A stretch of DNA of 25,905 nt from NCBI GenBank assembly GCA_934565775.1, contig CAKTIN010000020.1:1-25905 (forward strand), given 5' to 3'. The notes under the pieces were generated by a model that was not told the origin of the DNA, made no database searches, and saw only the letters and a list, made by a program, of their open reading frames with translations. Made by a program: the position numbers and the translations under genes. This document shows, piece by piece, positions 21,230 to 25,905 of this stretch (position 1 is its first letter; each line of letters starts with the position of its first letter). The stretch comes from an uncultured Oscillospiraceae bacterium (GTDB lineage Bacteria; Bacillota; Clostridia; Oscillospirales; Oscillospiraceae).

Positions 21230-22947
21230 TCCTACAGGCCTTAACGCAGCTCTTTGAGGACTTAGTGCAGCAGGGTAAAATCGCGCGCCCCGGCTGGAGC
21301 CCCGCCAAAATCAGTTATGCCCTGTGTCTGGATGTGGACGGGCGGCTGGAGGCGGTGGTTCCCCAGTTCACCGAGCGGCTCGTTGGGAAAAAGGCAAAGC
21401 TCTTCCCCACCCCCATGGAGCTCCCCGCCCCCGTCAAGCGGACCGTACAGGTCCTGCCCAACTTTCTGTGGGACAACGCCAGCTATTTGCTGGGAGTGGA
21501 TGATAAGGGCAAGCCCGCCCGCAGCCGGGCCTGCTTCCAGGCCTGCGCCGCCCTGCATCACACGCTCCTGGACGGGCTCGATTCCCCCGTCGCCAGGGCC
21601 ATTCTTGCTTACTTTGACACCTGGCAGCCGGACCGCGCCGTCTCCGACCCCCTGCTGGCCCCGTGCTGGCCGGAGCTTATGAAGGGCGGCAACCTTGTCT
21701 TTCGGGTAGACGGCACCTTCGCCCAGGAGGACCCCGCCATTTGTGCCGCCTGGAATGCCTCCTACGGCAGCGCCCAGGGCCCGGTTCAGCAATGCCTGGT
21801 CACCGGGCGGCCGGACACCCCGGAGCCGGTACACCCGGCCATCAAAGGCGTTGCCGGCGCCCAGTCCAGCGGCGCCGCCCTGGTATCCTTTAATGCGCCG
21901 GCCTTCTGCTCTTACGGGAAGGAGCAAAGTCTGAACGCCCCCGTCGGGAAATACGCCGCCTTTGCGTATACCGCCGCTCTGAACGCCCTCCTGGTGGACC
22001 GAGAGAACGTCCACCGGATCGGAGATACCACCGTCCTATGCTGGGCGGAGGGCGCCGAGCCGCAGTACAGTCTTTTCGCCGGGCTGTCCCTGTTCGGGGA
22101 TCGTTTACCGGAGGCCCTGTCTCTGGACGACCTCCGGGCCGCCGTAAAAAATCTGGCCCGGGGTCTTCCCTCTCAGCGCCTGAAACTTGATCCCAACCGG
22201 CCCTTCTACCTTCTGGGCCTGGCCCCCAATGCCGCCCGGCTTTCGGTCCGGTTTTTCTACCGAAACTCCTTTGGCGCCCTGATGTGCCATATCAGCGACC
22301 ACTATGACCGGCTGGAAATCGCCGGTAATCCCTTCCCCATGATGCCCCTGTGGGCGCTGCTCCGGGAAACCGCCAACCAAAATACCTCGGACAAGGCCCC
22401 CAGCCCGGTGATGGCGGGCGCAGTCGCCCGGGCCGTTTTCTCCGGGACCGCATACCCCGCCTCTCTGCTGGAGGCGACCATGCTCCGTATCCGGGCAGAG
22501 CGCGTCATTTCCCCGGGCCGCGCCGCCATTTTGAAAGCCTATTATTTGAAAAATCCCCACAAACAATGCCCGAAGGAGGTCTTAACCGTGAGTCTGAACG
22601 AAGCCAGCACCAACATTCCCTATACGCTGGGCCGTCTTTTTGCCGTGTATGAGGCGGTACAGCAGGCGGCCAACCCCGGAATCAACACCACCATAACCGA
22701 CAAGTATTTCAATTCCGCTTCCGCAATCCCCGGGATCATCTTTCCCATTCTGGACAATCTCTGCCAAAAGCATCTTCGAAAGCTGAGCCCCGGCCTGCGC
22801 ATTACCTACGACCGGCAGATCGGCCAGCTCAAGAATGTGTTGGGCGAGACCTACCCGACCCGCCTGTCTCTGCCTGAGCAGGGCTCGTTTAACCTGGGCT
22901 ACTACCATCAGAAGCAATTCCGCTACACCAAAAAGGAGGAGAATTAA
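21226..22947 (+). CDS. cas8c: Cas8c (Csd1), large subunit of the I-C Cascade
   Basis: The 573-residue large subunit recognises the PAM and helps unwind target DNA. The sequence matches the Csd1 family: MILQALTQLFEDL at the start, KLFPTPMELP, NFLWDNASYLLGVD, CFQACAALHH, a central ...PVHPAIKGVAGAQSSGAALVSFN-type region, AFAYTAALNALL and the C-terminal YTLGRLFAVYEAVQQAA. In many I-C systems an internal start in this gene yields a Cas11-like small subunit. A possible internal start is the GTG at 22588, after GAAGGAGG (22573-22580), but the evidence is only the site itself. The gene overlaps cas5c by 4 bases and ends 1 base before cas7c. Confidence 0.95.
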   Translation: MILQALTQLFEDLVQQGKIARPGWSPAKISYALCLDVDGRLEAVVPQFTERLVGKKAKLFPTPMELPAPVKRTVQVLPNFLWDNASYLLGVDDKGKPARSRACFQACAALHHTLLDGLDSPVARAILAYFDTWQPDRAVSDPLLAPCWPELMKGGNLVFRVDGTFAQEDPAICAAWNASYGSAQGPVQQCLVTGRPDTPEPVHPAIKGVAGAQSSGAALVSFNAPAFCSYGKEQSLNAPVGKYAAFAYTAALNALLVDRENVHRIGDTTVLCWAEGAEPQYSLFAGLSLFGDRLPEALSLDDLRAAVKNLARGLPSQRLKLDPNRPFYLLGLAPNAARLSVRFFYRNSFGALMCHISDHYDRLEIAGNPFPMMPLWALLRETANQNTSDKAPSPVMAGAVARAVFSGTAYPASLLEATMLRIRAERVISPGRAAILKAYYLKNPHKQCPKEVLTVSLNEASTNIPYTLGRLFAVYEAVQQAANPGINTTITDKYFNSASAIPGIIFPILDNLCQKHLRKLSPGLRITYDRQIGQLKNVLGETYPTRLSLPEQGSFNLGYYHQKQFRYTKKEEN

Positions 22948-22948
22948 C

Positions 22949-23836
22949 ATGGGCGCCATTCAGAATCGGTACGAATTTGTAATTTTCTTTGATGTGGAGA
23001 ACGGCAACCCCAACGGCGACCCGGACGCCGGCAATATGCCCCGCATCGACCCGGAGACCGGCTACGGCCTGGTAACGGACGTCTGCCTGAAGCGCAAGAT
23101 TCGCAACTATGTGGAGGCCGTGAAGGAAGATCAGCCCGGCTATCGAATTTATGTGAAGGATAACGTGCCTCTGAACCGGAGCGATGCGGAGGCCTGCACC
23201 TATGTGGGAGTCGAGCCGGGGAAGCTGAAGGAGGCCAAGAAAAAGGACCCGAATCTGGACCTGAAGCTCCGGGACTTTATGTGCAGCAATTTCTTTGATA
23301 TTCGGACCTTCGGCGCCGTCATGACCACCTTTGTCCGGGGCGCTCTGAACTGCGGCCAGGTACGGGGCCCCGTGCAGCTGGGCTTTGCCCGGAGCGTAGA
23401 CCCCATCGTCCCCCAGGAGATCACGATCACCCGCATCGCCATTACGACGGAGGCCGACGCGGAAAAGAAGGGGACCGAAATGGGCCGGAAGTATATCGTT
23501 CCCTACGGCCTGTACCGGGCAGAGGGCTTCATTTCCGCCAATCTGGCCCGGAAAACCACCGGCTTCTCCGAGGAGGACCTGCAGCTTCTGTGGGACGCCA
23601 TCCTCAATATGTTCGAGCTGGATCACTCCGCCGCCCGGGGAAAAATGGCCGTCCGGGAGCTGATCGTGTTCCGCCATGATTCCGAGCTGGGCAATGCCCC
23701 GGCCTACCGGCTCTTTGACCTGGTAACCGCCCAGCGGGTCCCCGGCGTTGTCACCCCCAGAGCCTACAGCGATTACCGCGTCAGCGTCGATGAGGCCCGC
23801 CTTCCCGCAGGCGTGACCTGCCAGCGCATGGGGTGA
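22949..23836 (+). CDS. cas7c: Cas7c (Csd2), backbone subunit of the I-C Cascade
   Basis: Several copies coat the crRNA spacer. The 295-residue protein starts with FFDVENGNPNGDPDAGNMPR, typical of Csd2, then shows NFFDIRTFGAVMTT, GPVQLGFARSVDPI and SANLARKTTGFSEEDL. The start follows AAGGAGGAG. The stop overlaps the cas4 start by 4 bases (GTGA). Confidence 0.96.
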   Translation: MGAIQNRYEFVIFFDVENGNPNGDPDAGNMPRIDPETGYGLVTDVCLKRKIRNYVEAVKEDQPGYRIYVKDNVPLNRSDAEACTYVGVEPGKLKEAKKKDPNLDLKLRDFMCSNFFDIRTFGAVMTTFVRGALNCGQVRGPVQLGFARSVDPIVPQEITITRIAITTEADAEKKGTEMGRKYIVPYGLYRAEGFISANLARKTTGFSEEDLQLLWDAILNMFELDHSAARGKMAVRELIVFRHDSELGNAPAYRLFDLVTAQRVPGVVTPRAYSDYRVSVDEARLPAGVTCQRMG

Positions 23837-24495
23837 CCTACTCCGAGGAGGATTACCTCCCCCTAAACGGCATTCAGCACTTTGCCTTCTGCCGCAGGCA
23901 GTGGGCGCTCATTCAGATCGAAAATCAGTGGGCGGAAAATGAGCGGACCGTAGACGGCAGCTTGCTGCACGAGGCCGCGCATGATCCGGAGCGGGAAGAA
24001 AGCCGGGGCGATCTTCTCATTCAGCGGAGCGTCAGCGTTTATTCCGCCGTGCTGGGGATCTCCGGGCAGTGCGACGTGCTGGAATACCATGCCGGTCCCG
24101 AGGGGATCCCCCTGCCGGACCGAAGGGGCCTCTGGCAGCCCTATCCCATCGAATACAAGCGGGGCAGCCCGAAGGAAGGCCCGGCGGATGCCCTCCAGCT
24201 CTGCGCCCAAGCCATGTGTCTGGAATCCATGCTCTGCTGCGAGATCCCGGAGGGGGCGCTGTATTATGGGCAGACCCGGCGGCGGGAGCGTATTCTCTTT
24301 TCCCCGCAGCTGCGCACACAGGTGCAGGACCTGCTGTCCCAGATGCACGAGCTATACCGCCGCGGCCATACCCCCAAGAGTAAGCCCTCCAAGAGCTGCA
24401 ATGCCTGCTCCCTGCGGGAGCTCTGTCTGCCGCGGCTTCTGAAGGCCAAGTCCGTATCTGCCTATCTGGCAGACGCCATGGAGGCGCCCTTATGA
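23833..24495 (+). CDS. cas4: Cas4 exonuclease of the adaptation module
   Basis: A RecB-like iron-sulfur nuclease that trims and selects prespacers with a correct PAM. The 220-residue protein starts with GTG, coupled to the cas7c stop. It has Cys20 (FAFCRRQW), the nuclease residues of SLLHEAAH, GQCDVLE and PIEYKRG, and the C-terminal cluster Cys189, Cys192 and Cys198 (CNACSLRELC). All active-site elements are present. It overlaps cas1 by 4 bases. Confidence 0.95.
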   Translation: MTYSEEDYLPLNGIQHFAFCRRQWALIQIENQWAENERTVDGSLLHEAAHDPEREESRGDLLIQRSVSVYSAVLGISGQCDVLEYHAGPEGIPLPDRRGLWQPYPIEYKRGSPKEGPADALQLCAQAMCLESMLCCEIPEGALYYGQTRRRERILFSPQLRTQVQDLLSQMHELYRRGHTPKSKPSKSCNACSLRELCLPRLLKAKSVSAYLADAMEAPL

Positions 24496-25523
24496 AGCAG
24501 CTTCTCAATACGCTCTTTGTGACCTCCGAGGACATTTACCTCTCCGTTGAGGGGGAAAACGTCCTTGCCAACCGGGATAAGCAGGTGCTCGCCCGCTACC
24601 CCCTGCACACTCTGCAAACCATTGTCAGCTTCTCCTACGCCGGGGCCTCCCCCGCGCTGATGGGCGCCTGTGCCGAGCGCGGCATTGGCCTTGCGTTCTG
24701 CACCCCCAGGGGGAGATTCCTGGCCCGGGTCTGTGGGGAAAGCAGCGGGAACGTACTGCTCCGCAGGGCGCAGTACCGGGCGGCGGACGACCCGGCCGCC
24801 AGCTGCGCCATCGCCCGCACCATGATCTTTGGAAAGCTCAGCAATTCCGCGTCCAGCATCCACCGCACCCTGCGGGACCACGCCCCGCGGGTGACCGGCT
24901 GCGGTCTGGAGGAAGCGGTCCTGCAAATCAAAGAGCTTCTGCCCCTGACCCTGGAGGTCGCCGACCTGGATGCCCTGCGGGGGCTGGAGGGGGTCGGCGC
25001 GGCAGCCTATTTCGGCGTGTTTGACCATTTGCTGCTGGGGCGGAAGGACGCCTTTTTCTTCCACGGCCGCAACCGCAGGCCACCCCTGGACAGGGTCAAC
25101 GCGCTGCTCTCCTTCGCCTACAGTCTGCTGGCCCACGATTGCGCCAGCGCCCTGGAGAGCGTCGGTCTGGATGCCTATGTGGGCTTTCTTCACCGGGACC
25201 GGCCGGGGCGCACCTCCCTCGCCCTGGATCTCATGGAGGAGCTGCGCCCCTGCATGGCGGACCGCTTTGTGCTTACCCTGGTAAACAACCGCATGATAAA
25301 GCCCGAGGACTTTCTGCTGCAAGGCAGCGGCGCCGTTTTGCTCACGGAGGAGGGCCGCAAGAGATTTCTAAAGGCCTGGCAGGAGCGGAAGCGGGATACG
25401 CTGGCCCACCCCTACCTGGGGGAGAAGCTGAGCTGGGGTATGACCCCCTATGTGCAGGCTCTGCTGCTGGCCCGGTATCTCCGGGGAGACCTTGACGCTT
25501 ACCCACCGTTTTTATTGAAGTGA
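24492..25523 (+). CDS. cas1: Cas1 integrase
   Basis: With Cas2, inserts new spacers into the array. The 343-residue protein has the N-terminal beta domain (NTLFVTSEDIYLSVEGENV) and the helical catalytic domain, with Glu166 (LEGVGAAAYF), His234 (GFLHRDRPGR) and an acidic pair near Asp246/Glu249 (LALDLMEELRP). Length and motifs are typical of the I-C type. Only 4 bases separate it from cas2. Confidence 0.96.
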   Translation: MKQLLNTLFVTSEDIYLSVEGENVLANRDKQVLARYPLHTLQTIVSFSYAGASPALMGACAERGIGLAFCTPRGRFLARVCGESSGNVLLRRAQYRAADDPAASCAIARTMIFGKLSNSASSIHRTLRDHAPRVTGCGLEEAVLQIKELLPLTLEVADLDALRGLEGVGAAAYFGVFDHLLLGRKDAFFFHGRNRRPPLDRVNALLSFAYSLLAHDCASALESVGLDAYVGFLHRDRPGRTSLALDLMEELRPCMADRFVLTLVNNRMIKPEDFLLQGSGAVLLTEEGRKRFLKAWQERKRDTLAHPYLGEKLSWGMTPYVQALLLARYLRGDLDAYPPFLLK

Positions 25524-25527
25524 TTGG

Positions 25528-25818
25528 ATGCTGGTTCTGATTACCTATGATGTCAACACCGAGGACGCCGCCGGGCGCAAGCGTCTGCGCCAAATTGCGA
25601 AAAAATGCGTGGATTACGGCCAGCGAGTGCAGAATTCCGTCTTTGAATGCCAGCTGGATGCCGGGCAGTGCCGCAGTCTGCAAGCAAAACTGCTGGCCCT
25701 TATGGACCCCAAAAAGGATAGCCTTCGCTTTTACTACTTAGGAAATCAGTATACAAAGAAAATCGAACATTTTGGCGCAAAGGCCACCTATCTGCCGGAT
25801 GATACGCTCATCCTTTAA
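25528..25818 (+). CDS. cas2: Cas2, adaptation complex partner
   Basis: A 96-residue protein, normal for Cas2, with LVLITYDVNTED at the start (the conserved YDV Asp), YGQRVQNSVFECQL and SLRFYYLGNQ. It bridges two Cas1 dimers during spacer integration. It is the last gene of the cas operon. Confidence 0.95.
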   Translation: MLVLITYDVNTEDAAGRKRLRQIAKKCVDYGQRVQNSVFECQLDAGQCRSLQAKLLALMDPKKDSLRFYYLGNQYTKKIEHFGAKATYLPDDTLIL

Positions 25819-25905
25819 GCCCCGCGAACAGCAAGCGCCCAGGATTTCCCGGGAGGTTCGCGCGCACTTTTGCCCGGAAGGGCCGCCTTTTCCGCAGGGT
25901 TTTGG
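25819..25905 (+). other. Probable start of the CRISPR leader (array outside the window)
   Basis: After cas2 the sequence has no gene. CGCGAAC (25823-25829) and GTTCGCG (25856-25862) form an inverted repeat, followed by CACTTTTGCCC. I-C leaders, as I remember them, often carry such a GCGAAC...GTTCGC element. No direct repeat of the I-C type is visible before the window ends. Confidence 0.5.

Noticed and set aside
25819..25905. CRISPR repeats at the window end
   Set aside because: No direct repeat unit is present; only a leader-like inverted repeat is visible.

Overview
The window looks like a chromosomal segment of a GC-rich anaerobic clostridium, probably an Oscillospiraceae-type gut Firmicute (inferred, not proven). 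The reasons are a T-box controlled threonyl-tRNA synthetase, Gram-positive style sigma-A promoters and strong AGGAGG ribosome binding sites, a YabE-like G5/3D cell-wall protein next to rsmA, a VanZ-like protein, Rnf-type genes and a subtype I-C CRISPR-Cas operon.

Region 1 (1-6904) is mostly housekeeping. It holds the 5' part of thrS on the minus strand behind a T-box leader. Divergent from it are a G5/3D-domain protein, rsmA and a HAD nucleotidase. Next come an XRE-HTH protein fused to a four-helix LiaF-like membrane module, a convergent VanZ-like gene, tRNA-Leu(TAA), and an AraC/GyrI-type regulator.

Region 2 (6927-8788, minus strand) is a short unit made of a sigma-A promoter, a cobalamin riboswitch, a hairpin, a LysR regulator and an FmdE-domain protein. 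The pairing of a B12 riboswitch with LysR-FmdE, without any visible cobalamin transport or synthesis gene, is unusual.

Region 3 (8894-16865, plus strand) is a nine-gene operon with its own promoter and terminator: a tandem-repeat lipoprotein, an ApbE-type flavinyltransferase, then rnfC, rnfD, rnfG, rnfE and rnfA homologues, a NusG-domain-II protein and a Gx-family membrane protein. This is the most interesting part of the window. rnfB is absent, and by my alignment the RnfA and RnfE homologues both lack the cysteines that hold the intramembrane [2Fe-2S] cluster in canonical Rnf/Nqr. RnfC keeps its nucleotide-binding motifs and both 4Fe-4S sites, and RnfD and RnfG keep their covalent-FMN threonines. 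RnfG is double length. The layout suggests an electron route from NADH through RnfC, RnfD and RnfG to surface flavoproteins, rather than a ferredoxin:NAD coupling machine.

Region 4 (16891-18270) has two tandem paralogous small membrane proteins of unknown function, in DNA that looks less GC-rich than its neighbours. Region 5 (18335 to the end) is a complete subtype I-C cas operon (cas3-cas5c-cas8c-cas7c-cas4-cas1-cas2), followed by the start of a probable CRISPR leader. No repeat array is inside the window; it probably lies just past the right edge.
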